Source: Bacillus sp. AFS006103 | GTDB lineage: Bacteria > Bacillota > Bacilli > Bacillales > Cytobacillaceae | Length of the DNA: 64,000 bases | Assembly (NCBI GenBank): GCA_002559145.1 | Contig: NTXX01000013.1 | Coordinates: forward strand, 1-64,000 | Direction of reading: 5' to 3' | Part shown: piece by piece, positions 28,516 through 38,853 of the stretch | Layout: every line of letters begins with the position of its first letter | Numbering within the stretch: position 1 is the stretch's first letter | The notes under the pieces: generated by a model | What the model was told of the DNA's origin: nothing | Database searches by the model: none | What the model saw: only the letters and a program-made list of their open reading frames with translations | Translations under genes and position numbers: made by a program

Positions 28516-28537
28516 TTCAGAAACCTCCCAAATGCAT

Positions 28538-29383
28538 TTATAGAACTAATCGAATTTGATTTCCTGATGGATCACTTGTTAAATAGAAATCTGCTTCTTT
28601 CGTAACTGGCGCACCTAATTGCTTCAGTTGTTTCAAAGTCTTCTCTCTTGTTTCCTCATTAGGGAATACGAGCGAGTACCAGTTTAAACCGACACTGTTT
28701 TCCGGTGGTGTTTCTGCCCCTTCACCCTGCCAAGTATTGATGGCAATATGATGATGATACTTCCCTGTAGAAAGAAAGGCAGCTTGTGGATAATAGCTTA
28801 CAATCTCAAAGCCAAGCCCTTTGGTGTAAAATTCTTCTGCTTTTTTTAAATCGGCTACATGGAGGTGAATGTGGCCCATCAGAGTGCCCGCAGGCAGACC
28901 TTTCCATACCGCATCACTTTCAGCAAGAATCCCATTTCCATCAAGTTCTTCTGTTGCCATTTCTACTAAACCATTGTTCCATCTCCATTCTGATGAGGGG
29001 CGATCACGGTACACTTCAATTCCATTACCGTCAGGGTCGTTAAGATAGAGCGCCTCACTTACATAATGGTCTGCGGCACCGAGTGGGTATCCTGTTTGAA
29101 TCATGTGCCGTAAAAAGATTGATAGATCCGCTCGTGAAGGAAGCAGGATTGCAAAATGATACAACCCTGTCGTACGTGGGGTTTTCGCAATAACCTTTTC
29201 AGGCTGTTCAAGTGTAAGTAATGGTTTTTTTCCGTCAGTCGTTAAGACTGCTTTACGAGCTGATTTCTCTAATATTTGAAAGCCGATAATATTTTGATAA
29301 AAAGTAAGGGCATGGTCTAAGTTTTTTACCTTAATATTGACTTCTCCGACATATATATTTGGTTCTTGGTGAAACTTTTCCAT
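28538..29383 (-). CDS. catE: CatE-like catechol 2,3-dioxygenase (two-domain VOC protein)
   Basis: The 281-residue protein consists of two vicinal-oxygen-chelate domains. The first reads YHFAILLPSRADL and SEALYLNDPDGNGIEVY; the second contains GHIHLHVADL and HHHIAINTW, which carry metal-binding histidines. From memory, similarity to B. subtilis CatE (YfiE), an extradiol catechol 2,3-dioxygenase for detoxifying catechols, is strong along the whole length. ATG is preceded by GAGG. An unusual inverted repeat with TACTT/AAGTA half-sites lies 125-170 bp upstream and may bind an electrophile-sensing repressor. The downstream monooxygenase gene is probably co-transcribed. Confidence 0.82.
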   Translation of the reverse strand: MEKFHQEPNIYVGEVNIKVKNLDHALTFYQNIIGFQILEKSARKAVLTTDGKKPLLTLEQPEKVIAKTPRTTGLYHFAILLPSRADLSIFLRHMIQTGYPLGAADHYVSEALYLNDPDGNGIEVYRDRPSSEWRWNNGLVEMATEELDGNGILAESDAVWKGLPAGTLMGHIHLHVADLKKAEEFYTKGLGFEIVSYYPQAAFLSTGKYHHHIAINTWQGEGAETPPENSVGLNWYSLVFPNEETREKTLKQLKQLGAPVTKEADFYLTSDPSGNQIRLVL

Positions 29384-29506
29384 CTTTTCCTCAACCCTTC
29401 CTCAAGTTTCTTTATTCAAAACCTTTTACAATTAAGACCTCTTTATTAATATGGATATTTTTCATTACATTAAACCGATTGCAGTTTGTATCTCTATACT
29501 TTCAGC

Positions 29507-29552
29507 ATACTTCAAATTTATCTCGAATTCAAGTATTGTAAATTTGAAGTAT
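29507..29552. promoter_or_regulatory. Nested inverted repeat upstream of the catE-like gene
   Basis: ATACTTCAAATTTA and TAAATTTGAAGTAT are perfect 14-bp inverted arms separated by 18 bp. Between them lies CTCGAATTCAAG, itself an imperfect palindrome. The arms and core repeat the TACTT / AAGTA half-site. In B. subtilis the catDE operon is controlled by DUF24-family redox repressors (YodB, CatR), so an analogous operator is plausible. Alternatively the stem could be a weak 3' structure for tcyP, which ends at 29642. Confidence 0.45.
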
Positions 29553-29641
29553 ATTTTAAAAAAAGCCCATTTTTTACCCCTGCAAAAGAAAAAAGGACTC
29601 ATCCGCTAAGCAGAAAGCCCCTATCTATTGTTTCTCGTATG

Positions 29642-31024
29642 TTATGCTTCGACAATGTCTGGCTGCTGGTAAACCTCTTTTTCGAATTCACCGGTTACTT
29701 TACTTGTTAGTATGCCTGAGGTCATCGCTCCGCTGACGTTTAGGGCCGTACGACCCATATCAATGAGCGGCTCAACTGAAATAAGCAATCCAACAATCGC
29801 TATTGGCAGATTCATGACAGATAAAACAATCAAGGCTGCAAAGGTTGCGCCGCCCCCAACACCAGCCACACCAAAAGAGCTAATTGCAACCACTAGAATA
29901 AGCGTGAGGATAAAGGATATGCTCGTTGGGTCGACTCCTGCCGCTGGAGCCACCATCACCGCTAACATTGCCGGATAAACACCTGCACATCCGTTTTGGC
30001 CGATGGTAAGTCCAAATGAACCTGCAAAGTTAGCAATACCTTCGGATACACCAAGGTCCTTTGTTTGCGTTTTAATGGTCATCGGCAAGGTTCCTGCACT
30101 TGTCCGTGAGGTGAAAGCAAAGGTTAAGGTTGGCAGTCCTTTTTTCACATAACTTACCGGGCTAAGTTTGGCAAATGCTAATAACAGAAGATGGATAATA
30201 AATACAATAATGAGCGCCACATAAGAGGCAATCACAAACTTACCTAATTTGGCAATGGCAGCATAGTCACTCGTTGCTGTCACCCTGGCGATGATTGCTA
30301 AGATACCATAGGGAGTTAAACGAAGAATGAGTGTGACAACCCTCATAACAACAGAGTAGAAGGTATCAATGATTTTTGCGAAAAACTCCCCATGCTCTGG
30401 ATCCTTTCTCTTAACACCAAGATAAGCAATCCCGATAAATGCCGCAAAAATAACAACTGCAATCGTAGAAGTGGCGCGGGCACCCGTTAAATCCTGAAAC
30501 GGATTACTTGGAATTAATTCAATGATTTGTTGCGGGAGTGTCATATTTTCGATTCCTGCAACTCTTTCTTCTAACTGAGCATTACGGGCAGCTTCCGCTT
30601 CTCCTTCCGTTAGCTGCACCCCGTCAAGACCAAATCCTAAGGCAGAACCAATTCCAACCGCAGCAGAAACGGCTGTTGTTGCAAGCAGTATGCCGATGAC
30701 AAGAAAACTGATTTTCCCGATATTTTTAGTTAACTTTAATTTGGTAAAAGCCCCGACAATTGAAACAAAGATCAGTGGCATAACCACCATTTGCAACAGT
30801 TTGACATAGCCATTTCCAACAATGTTAAACCAATCAATCGAACCTGTAGTTACTTCATGTGTTGTGCCATAAATCAGATGAATGATATACCCAAAAATAA
30901 TACCTAAACCCAAGGCACTAAATACACGCTTTGAAAAAGAAACATGCTTTTTTTGCATCGTAAATAAACAAAACATGAGTAACAACAACACCGCGACATT
31001 TACGATGATTAGAATGGTATTCAT
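29642..31024 (-). CDS. tcyP: L-cystine/sodium symporter, DAACS family
   Basis: The 460-residue membrane protein belongs to the dicarboxylate/amino acid:cation symporter family, with the TcyP subfamily topology of eight helices and two re-entrant loops. Landmarks are VVMPLIFVSIVGAF near residue 80, the serine-rich hairpin AFTSRTSAGTLPMTI near residue 300, and GQNGCAGVYPAMLAV near 340. Length and sequence match B. subtilis TcyP, a cystine uptake carrier. It has AGGAGGAGG before ATG and is monocistronic. Two perfect palindromes upstream may be operators. A weak CymR-like GGAATT motif is also present but not convincing. Confidence 0.88.
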   Translation of the reverse strand: MNTILIIVNVAVLLLLMFCLFTMQKKHVSFSKRVFSALGLGIIFGYIIHLIYGTTHEVTTGSIDWFNIVGNGYVKLLQMVVMPLIFVSIVGAFTKLKLTKNIGKISFLVIGILLATTAVSAAVGIGSALGFGLDGVQLTEGEAEAARNAQLEERVAGIENMTLPQQIIELIPSNPFQDLTGARATSTIAVVIFAAFIGIAYLGVKRKDPEHGEFFAKIIDTFYSVVMRVVTLILRLTPYGILAIIARVTATSDYAAIAKLGKFVIASYVALIIVFIIHLLLLAFAKLSPVSYVKKGLPTLTFAFTSRTSAGTLPMTIKTQTKDLGVSEGIANFAGSFGLTIGQNGCAGVYPAMLAVMVAPAAGVDPTSISFILTLILVVAISSFGVAGVGGGATFAALIVLSVMNLPIAIVGLLISVEPLIDMGRTALNVSGAMTSGILTSKVTGEFEKEVYQQPDIVEA

Positions 31025-31134
31025 TATATTCCTCCTCCTTCAATTTTGGAAAATTGTAACCCAGCCTCAATATTCCAATGCAATAAGTCGGAATTATAAT
31101 TAATAAGATCTAGACCTTTATTCATTTTGCAACA

Positions 31135-31148
31135 ATCAAACGTTTGAT
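31135..31148. promoter_or_regulatory. Perfect palindrome ATCAAACGTTTGAT, operator candidate 1
   Basis: A 14-bp perfect palindrome with a central CG lies 111 bp upstream of the tcyP start. An identical core recurs 66 bp further upstream. A central CG and this length suit a dimeric repressor of the LacI or TetR type. No such regulator gene is adjacent. Confidence 0.55.
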
Positions 31149-31200
31149 ATGGTAATAATATGACAGGACAACACTATATATTCCAAGCCCCTCACTAATT

Positions 31201-31218
31201 TAATCAAACGTTTGATTA
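31201..31218. promoter_or_regulatory. Perfect palindrome TAATCAAACGTTTGATTA, operator candidate 2
   Basis: This 18-bp perfect palindrome extends the same ATCAAACGTTTGAT core by two bases on each side. It lies 177 bp upstream of tcyP and 58 bp beyond the glpD stop codon. The two copies are exactly 66 bp apart, centre to centre about 67-68 bp, compatible with looping. Confidence 0.55.
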
Positions 31219-31275
31219 GTTTTTTCCATCATCCAAAAAGTGCGTGAAATAATCGGGGATGTACCGCGGATAAAC

Positions 31276-32943
31276 TCAAATCATTTCATTTGGATCCGGA
31301 TGAATCGCATCATTTAAAATAGTTTCTAATTCTTCCCTGTAAATGGCCTTCTCCTCATTTGTCCATTCAAGAGCATCATTCATAAATCCAATAATTGCTT
31401 CTTTCCACTCATATACCCACTTAATATCAAAAAATAAAGCTCCCGTTCGACGAATAAAAAAGTCCACTGGTTTCACTATCATTTCTTCCTCTAGTGAATA
31501 AACAATTTGAACATATATCTCTTGCGGCAAGCCATACTTATTGTTTGGCTCATACGTTTTCGCAATCCCAAAAATACGGTCAATATTGGAACCATAACGA
31601 TGTACTAGCTTTCGGTATTGATCCTTTGAAAATCCTAGTAATTCGGCATCGTTTTCCTTGGCCTCAATAAATGAAACAAAGTTATGAGAACCATCAAAAT
31701 GCCCTCCTGAAATCGGTAAATGCTTTGTTTGGCAAGCTTTGTACTTACTTGTGTCTTTGCTCTGTAAAGCAATTAAGTCAATCACGGTTTCCGCCATTTT
31801 TCTATATCCGGTCAACTTTCCACCTGCGATTGTGACAAGCCCAGATTTAGATACCCAAATTTCATCCTTTCGCGAAATCTCAGAAGGGTCCTTGCCTTCT
31901 TCATAAATTAGTGGTCGTACCCCTGCCCAGCTGGATTCAATATCCTCCGACTTAATATCTACGGTTGGAAACATATAATGTATCGCATTAATAATGTAAT
32001 CACGGTCATCAGCGGTCATTTTCGGATGAATTGGATCGTTGCCATAATAGGTGTCTGTTGTTCCCACATACGTTTTCCCGTCTCTTGGAATGGCAAATAC
32101 CATGCGTCTATCTGGTGTATCAAAGTACACCGCCTGTTTTAGGGGAAATCTCGACTGATCAATCACTAAGTGGACTCCTTTGGTGAGCCGCAGTTTTTTC
32201 CCGGATAACGAATGATCTTTGTCACGGAGCGAATCGACCCAAGGTCCGGTGGCATTGATGACTTTGTTCGCGTAAATAGTATGAACCGATCCATCTAATT
32301 GATTTTCAACTATAGCACCGATTACTATTTCATCTCGATAAAGAAGGTCGATGACTTTTGTATAGTTTACTGCTCTCACACCCCGTGTGACCGCTTCTTT
32401 TATTACTTCGATTGTTAACCGGGCGTCATCGGTCCGATATTCCACATAATACCCGCCACCTTTTAATCCCTCGCTTTTAATGAGGGGCTCCTTCTGAATG
32501 GTAGCATCCGATGACAGCATCCTTCTTCGTTCACCTTTTTTTACATCTGCTAAAAAGTCATAAATTCTAAGTCCAATAGATGTACTAATTTTTCCAAACG
32601 TTCCACCTGTATGTATAGGCAGAAGCATCCATTCTGGTGTGGTTACATGCGGGCCATTTTCATAGACAATCGCTCGTTCCTTCCCTACTTCCGCGACCAT
32701 CTTCACTTCGAATTGCTTTAAATACCTGAGACCACCGTGAACAAGCTTCGTTGATCGGCTAGATGTCCCAGCAGCATAATCTTGCATTTCTACTAAAGCC
32801 GTTTTCAGTCCCCTTGTTACAGCATCTAATGCGATTCCAGCGCCTGTAATTCCCCCACCAATGACAAGCACATCAAATTCTTCTGCAGCCATTTCCTTTA
32901 GGATCGTATTTCTATTTGAACTCGAGAATTTTAACATTTCCAC
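31276..32943 (-). CDS. glpD: Aerobic glycerol-3-phosphate dehydrogenase
   Basis: This 555-residue membrane-associated flavoprotein oxidises glycerol-3-phosphate to dihydroxyacetone phosphate and passes electrons to menaquinone. The FAD dinucleotide motif [12 protein letters not shown] is near residue 24, then [26 protein letters not shown] and [14 protein letters not shown], all typical of GlpD. GTG at 32943 is chosen because GGAGG lies 8 nt upstream; the ORF's TTG at 32958 overlaps it. A leader terminator immediately upstream (32966-33022) is a likely GlpP target. It follows glpK with 133 bp between. Confidence 0.94.
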   Translation of the reverse strand: MEMLKFSSSNRNTILKEMAAEEFDVLVIGGGITGAGIALDAVTRGLKTALVEMQDYAAGTSSRSTKLVHGGLRYLKQFEVKMVAEVGKERAIVYENGPHVTTPEWMLLPIHTGGTFGKISTSIGLRIYDFLADVKKGERRRMLSSDATIQKEPLIKSEGLKGGGYYVEYRTDDARLTIEVIKEAVTRGVRAVNYTKVIDLLYRDEIVIGAIVENQLDGSVHTIYANKVINATGPWVDSLRDKDHSLSGKKLRLTKGVHLVIDQSRFPLKQAVYFDTPDRRMVFAIPRDGKTYVGTTDTYYGNDPIHPKMTADDRDYIINAIHYMFPTVDIKSEDIESSWAGVRPLIYEEGKDPSEISRKDEIWVSKSGLVTIAGGKLTGYRKMAETVIDLIALQSKDTSKYKACQTKHLPISGGHFDGSHNFVSFIEAKENDAELLGFSKDQYRKLVHRYGSNIDRIFGIAKTYEPNNKYGLPQEIYVQIVYSLEEEMIVKPVDFFIRRTGALFFDIKWVYEWKEAIIGFMNDALEWTNEEKAIYREELETILNDAIHPDPNEMI

Positions 32944-32965
32944 TATGGTTACCTCCAATGGGGAT

Positions 32966-33030
32966 AAAAAAAAGAGACCACAACAAGCACAATGTAAAAA
33001 AACATTGCTTTGTTGAGGCCTCTCGAGTTT
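32966..33030 (-). promoter_or_regulatory. GlpP-type antitermination leader of glpD
   Basis: On the minus strand GAGGCCTCAACAAAGCAATG pairs with CATTGTGCTTGTTGTGGTCTC and is followed by eight T. The sequence CTCGAGAGGCC just at the 5' arm resembles the GAGAG core shared with the other two leaders at 35482 and 40512. In B. subtilis glpD, GlpP with glycerol-3-phosphate prevents termination at such a hairpin. An extended -10 (TGGTAAAAT at about 33058-33066) just after the glpK stop is a possible promoter. Confidence 0.82.
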
Positions 33031-33076
33031 CTCCCGCCAAAATATTAACTTAACTACATTTTACCATAAGTTACGA

Positions 33077-35417
<2,341 letters not shown>

Positions 35418-35481
35418 TATAAACCTCCTCTTTTTTAAAAAACCTTTTACCTTGGAACCTGTTGTGAATAAAATAGAAAAA

Positions 35482-35535
35482 GAAAAAAGACGCACAGAAA
35501 TATCCCAGAAAAATGGGTAATCCCGTGAGTCTCTA
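35482..35535 (-). promoter_or_regulatory. GlpP-type antitermination leader of glpFK
   Basis: On the minus strand AGACTCACGGG-attACCCA...TGGG-ata-TTCTGTGCGTCT forms a bulged stem followed by TTTTTTC. It is preceded by GTGCTAGAGAC, the same AGAGAC core seen before the glpA leader hairpin. It lies between the sigma-A promoter and glpF. Confidence 0.78.
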
Positions 35536-35567
35536 GCACTTCTTCACATATTATTAACTTAATTACT

Positions 35568-35597
35568 AGTATAATGTTTGTCTGAAAACGCTGTCAA
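35568..35597 (-). promoter_or_regulatory. Sigma-A promoter of glpFK with overlapping cre
   Basis: On the minus strand TTGACA (35592-35597) and TATACT (35568-35573) are 18 bp apart. TGACAGCGTTTTCA (35583-35596) overlaps the -35 and matches the cre consensus with one mismatch. B. subtilis glpFK has a cre in the same place, so CcpA repression of glycerol use is likely. Confidence 0.85.
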
Positions 35598-35666
35598 CAA
35601 AATTCACAAAATATACATATTCTTCTTCATTAATGCTTTTTTCTACACCTTTTGACAATAAACAAC

Positions 35667-35699
35667 ATAAAAAAAGCATTCTCTATAAAAAAGAATGCG
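35667..35699 (-). terminator. Intrinsic terminator after glpP
   Basis: On the minus strand GCATTCT and AGAATGC form a stem around a T-rich loop, followed by TTTTTTTATG, 23 bp after the glpP stop. Between here and glpF (35418-35722) I see only this terminator, the promoter and the leader. Confidence 0.85.
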
Positions 35700-35722
35700 G
35701 GTTGAGTGTACAGTTCATTTCT

Positions 35723-36295
35723 TCAATTATTTTTCTTTTCAGGCTCAAAATATTTCCATAATTCTTTTTTGGATGTTGTTACTGTTATTGCTCCAGCCAA
35801 AAATGCTTGTTCTACCTCTTCAATCGTGTCAATAAATCCTCCAGCAAAAACTTCCCTTTTCGTGCGATTCCGAATATCCTTAATAATTTTCGGCATAATT
35901 CCTGGTAATACTTCAATATAATCTGGCTTGGTCCGTTCAATTAATGCAAAACTCTTTTCGATTGAACTGGTATCTAATAAAAACAGACGTTGAATCGATT
36001 TTACACCTTTTTGCCTTGCTTTCAGAATAACGCTTCCTTTAGTTGAAATCAGTCCAAATGGTTTAAATTCCTGACAAATAAATTCTGTTGAGTATTCATC
36101 ACTCTTTAACCCATGAATTAAATCCATATGGATAATCAACTTTTTATCGTTGGCCTGCGCCATTTGAAAAATGGGTTTCAGTCTGGAAACATGCATATCC
36201 AAAATCACTAAATATTCATAATTACTAGACATCATTTTTTCGACATCTTCTATTTTTCGAATCGCAGGTAATACCTTTTGTCCAAAAAAGCTCAT
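35723..36295 (-). CDS. glpP: Glycerol operon antiterminator GlpP
   Basis: The roughly 190-residue TIM-barrel protein is the RNA-binding antiterminator that, with glycerol-3-phosphate, lets transcription pass leader terminators of glp genes. The start MSFFGQKVLPAIR, the LVILDMHVSRLK and LIIHMDLIHGLKSDEY stretches, LFLLDTSSIEKS and the phosphate-loop FAGGFI follow B. subtilis GlpP closely. ATG at 36295 is preferred to the GTG four codons earlier because AAAGG is better spaced. It lies between glpABC and glpFKD, all of which carry candidate target leaders. Confidence 0.92.
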   Translation of the reverse strand: MSFFGQKVLPAIRKIEDVEKMMSSNYEYLVILDMHVSRLKPIFQMAQANDKKLIIHMDLIHGLKSDEYSTEFICQEFKPFGLISTKGSVILKARQKGVKSIQRLFLLDTSSIEKSFALIERTKPDYIEVLPGIMPKIIKDIRNRTKREVFAGGFIDTIEEVEQAFLAGAITVTTSKKELWKYFEPEKKNN

Positions 36296-36491
36296 CCCAT
36301 TGTTCACCTTTCATTTTCGACCTCTTTAAATATATTTTATAACACTTCTATCCTTCAATACAGTCTTTATTAGATATACCATGATTGGTAATGTCGAAAC
36401 TGTGAATATGTGGAAAATTCACCCACCAAGGCCTGATTGAAAACAGATTATATACCTGCTTGCCAACTAAACTAAATCATTATAATAGAAT

Positions 36492-37709
36492 TTAAGTCAA
36501 TGCTTTTGCTCGATCATAGGATTCTGCTACGATTTGCATGGGATGTTTAACCACTTTTTCAGTCAATTGATCGAGTTGATTTTTACACATACCACATTCT
36601 GTCACCGTGTAATCGGCATTTGCGTCCTTCACTGCTTCAGCCATCGGTCGGCCAATTTTCATCGAAACATCATATTTTTCAGTTTTAAATCCAAAAGTGC
36701 CACATTGCCCGCAACAGCCTGCTCCCACATCATTTATTTCATAGCCGGGAATAAGCTCTAAAATATCCATTGCCGGATTTCCAATTCCTTGTGCTTTCAA
36801 ATGGCATGGAGCATAGTATCCTGCTTTTTCTTTCATTGGAGCAAATTCCATGTTAAGCTCTCCATTTTCTTTTAGCATGAGCAAATACTCATCCGCATCA
36901 TAAACATGGGCGGCTAATTCCTTTGCTTCCATTGTCTTCACATACGCTACATACTCCTTTTTAAGCGCAAGGGTGCAACTTGTACAGGTGACAACAATGT
37001 CATAGCCTTGGCGGGTATACTCTAAAAAACTATTAATATTGTAGTTCGCATTTTTCAATCCTTGTTTCATTTGACCGTTGGCGAACATTGGAACACCGCA
37101 GCATTTTTGGTCGGGTTTAACCACCTCGATGCCATTATGCTCCATCACTTTAATGAAGCTGTCTGCCACTTCAGGGGCATTATAGGTCGCATAACAACCA
37201 ACAAAATAGGCGACCTTGCGCTCTGTATAAGCGTACTTTCTGGTATAAACACGGTTAAAGTTATTAAAACGATACTTTGGAAATTGCCGCTCTGCTGGAA
37301 TTCCCATGACCAGTTCCATCACTTTTCTTACCGGTTTCATGCCCATTGCAAGATTGGTTACTGGAGCAAAAGCTGAAGCGAGTTTTCCTACCATCTCCGC
37401 GTTACTTAACACCAAATCTCGAAATTTTGTTCCCGACCGCTCCGCATGAATTGCTTTTGCATAAGCCGTCAATGTCGACACATGAACATTCTCCGAACAA
37501 GCCATGTCGCAATTGCCGCATAACGTACATAATTCGATTCGTTTGTCGTCGATAAGTTGTTGATTATCCATAAGCCTTTTTAACTCAGGACCTAAATGTT
37601 TAGGGCCGCCGAACTCTAACGACGTATTGGAAACAGGACAACTTGTGACACAGGCATTACATTTAAGGCACTTATCAAATGTGGATTCAGCAAATTGCAA
37701 CTCAAGCAC
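36492..37709 (-). CDS. glpC: Glycerol-3-phosphate dehydrogenase iron-sulfur subunit C
   Basis: The 405-residue protein is the membrane-anchoring, electron-carrying subunit of GlpABC. Two [4Fe-4S] cluster motifs stand at the N-terminus (CLKCNACVTSCP near residue 16-27 and CTLCGNCDMAC near 61-71). Two CCG domains follow (CCGVPMFANG near 203; CCGQCGTFGF near 340). It passes electrons from the GlpAB flavin dimer to the quinone pool. It overlaps glpB by 8 bp. No terminator is visible before glpP, so readthrough into glpP is possible. Confidence 0.92.
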   Translation of the reverse strand: MLELQFAESTFDKCLKCNACVTSCPVSNTSLEFGGPKHLGPELKRLMDNQQLIDDKRIELCTLCGNCDMACSENVHVSTLTAYAKAIHAERSGTKFRDLVLSNAEMVGKLASAFAPVTNLAMGMKPVRKVMELVMGIPAERQFPKYRFNNFNRVYTRKYAYTERKVAYFVGCYATYNAPEVADSFIKVMEHNGIEVVKPDQKCCGVPMFANGQMKQGLKNANYNINSFLEYTRQGYDIVVTCTSCTLALKKEYVAYVKTMEAKELAAHVYDADEYLLMLKENGELNMEFAPMKEKAGYYAPCHLKAQGIGNPAMDILELIPGYEINDVGAGCCGQCGTFGFKTEKYDVSMKIGRPMAEAVKDANADYTVTECGMCKNQLDQLTEKVVKHPMQIVAESYDRAKALT

Positions 37710-38853
37710 TACGAGTTCCCCCTATCATCATTTGCTGGCGCAGTTGACCGATCATTTCATGGATGGATAAGAGGGTAAACACGCCTCCAGTAATTCCGTT
37801 ATGTGTTACCTGAATCCCCCTGCCTGCACCGACTGGGTAAAGATTTGAAGGACAATCAAGTAGTTCTCCCCATTCATTTGTCTCAAGGCGTAAAGCCGTT
37901 TCCTTTAGTCCGTCCGGGGTTACTTCCAATCCACCACCTAGAACCCCTCCGGTTGCGAGTATAAATTGTTTCCCAGTAAGGTTTGTCATTCTATTTGCCG
38001 TTTGAATCGTCAATGATTTGATTTCATCTCCGTCAAAGGTGCAACCCGTAACAGCGGTGTCAGCATAGAATCGTATCCCCAATTTCACTGCTTCCTTTTT
38101 CAAACGCTCATGCAGACGGATGGCGGTTGTATTGGGCGGCATACCCGGGGCCTCGGTTATCTTTGCATTTAGTTCAAAAGAAAACTGGTCGATGGTCTCT
38201 TTCCAATTTTCGACTCCAAGTGAGGCTGGAAAAATAAACATATCCCGCTGACTAATATTCTTTTCAACGATTTGCTGTTTAATTTGGTTGATGCAGTTGT
38301 TCCGAATTTCCTTTTGATCCAATAGCCGTGCCGCATCTAGTTGGGTCATCGTCCGTTGCGAGTGATTTCCCAACTTAATTTTTAAAACATCGATAGCTAA
38401 TTGAGGTCTGGCCTTCTGTAAATTTCCTTTAATATAAGCAGGCTGGAAATCAACTACTTCCTCGAATCCAACGATAACAACATGACCTTCTTCTGGAAGG
38501 GGAGAAATAGTCTCCGGATACAAGGCCGTCTTTTTCACATGACCGGAGCCGGTAACAATGGAAGAGAGTTTCTCGATTTCACCTTTGTAAGGATATCCTA
38601 ATTTTTTCATTAAGGTTTTAAATTGCTCCATTGCCCCTGTTAATTGAGATAGTTGCAAATTACTCAATTGATAAAGGTCTGCCCACTCATCCAATCCCCC
38701 ATATGATCCAGGAATGAGGTCCATTACACCTGTTGATTGAATAATTTTCCCTGTACCGTTAGCTACTAATGCCGTGCTATACCCTTGTTCTTTTGCCCAA
38801 ATGGCGGAAAGCAGACCAGATAACCCTTGACCTATAACAACTACATCATACAT
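37702..38853 (-). CDS. glpB: Glycerol-3-phosphate dehydrogenase subunit B
   Basis: The 383-residue flavoprotein is the second catalytic-dimer subunit of GlpABC. It opens with a dinucleotide-binding motif, VVVIGQGLSGLLSAIWA, and contains FILATGGVLGGGLEV near residue 285 and a C-terminal GITGGVFTLLSIHEM. It overlaps glpA and glpC by 8 bp each, showing tight translational coupling. GlpB is smaller than GlpA and binds FMN/FAD in the family. Confidence 0.92.
   Translation of the reverse strand: MYDVVVIGQGLSGLLSAIWAKEQGYSTALVANGTGKIIQSTGVMDLIPGSYGGLDEWADLYQLSNLQLSQLTGAMEQFKTLMKKLGYPYKGEIEKLSSIVTGSGHVKKTALYPETISPLPEEGHVVIVGFEEVVDFQPAYIKGNLQKARPQLAIDVLKIKLGNHSQRTMTQLDAARLLDQKEIRNNCINQIKQQIVEKNISQRDMFIFPASLGVENWKETIDQFSFELNAKITEAPGMPPNTTAIRLHERLKKEAVKLGIRFYADTAVTGCTFDGDEIKSLTIQTANRMTNLTGKQFILATGGVLGGGLEVTPDGLKETALRLETNEWGELLDCPSNLYPVGAGRGIQVTHNGITGGVFTLLSIHEMIGQLRQQMMIGGTRSA

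Noticed and set aside
31078-31102. CymR box upstream of tcyP
   Set aside because: TATTCCAATGCAATAAGTCGGAATT keeps the GGAATT end but misses about half of the other fixed positions of the consensus.
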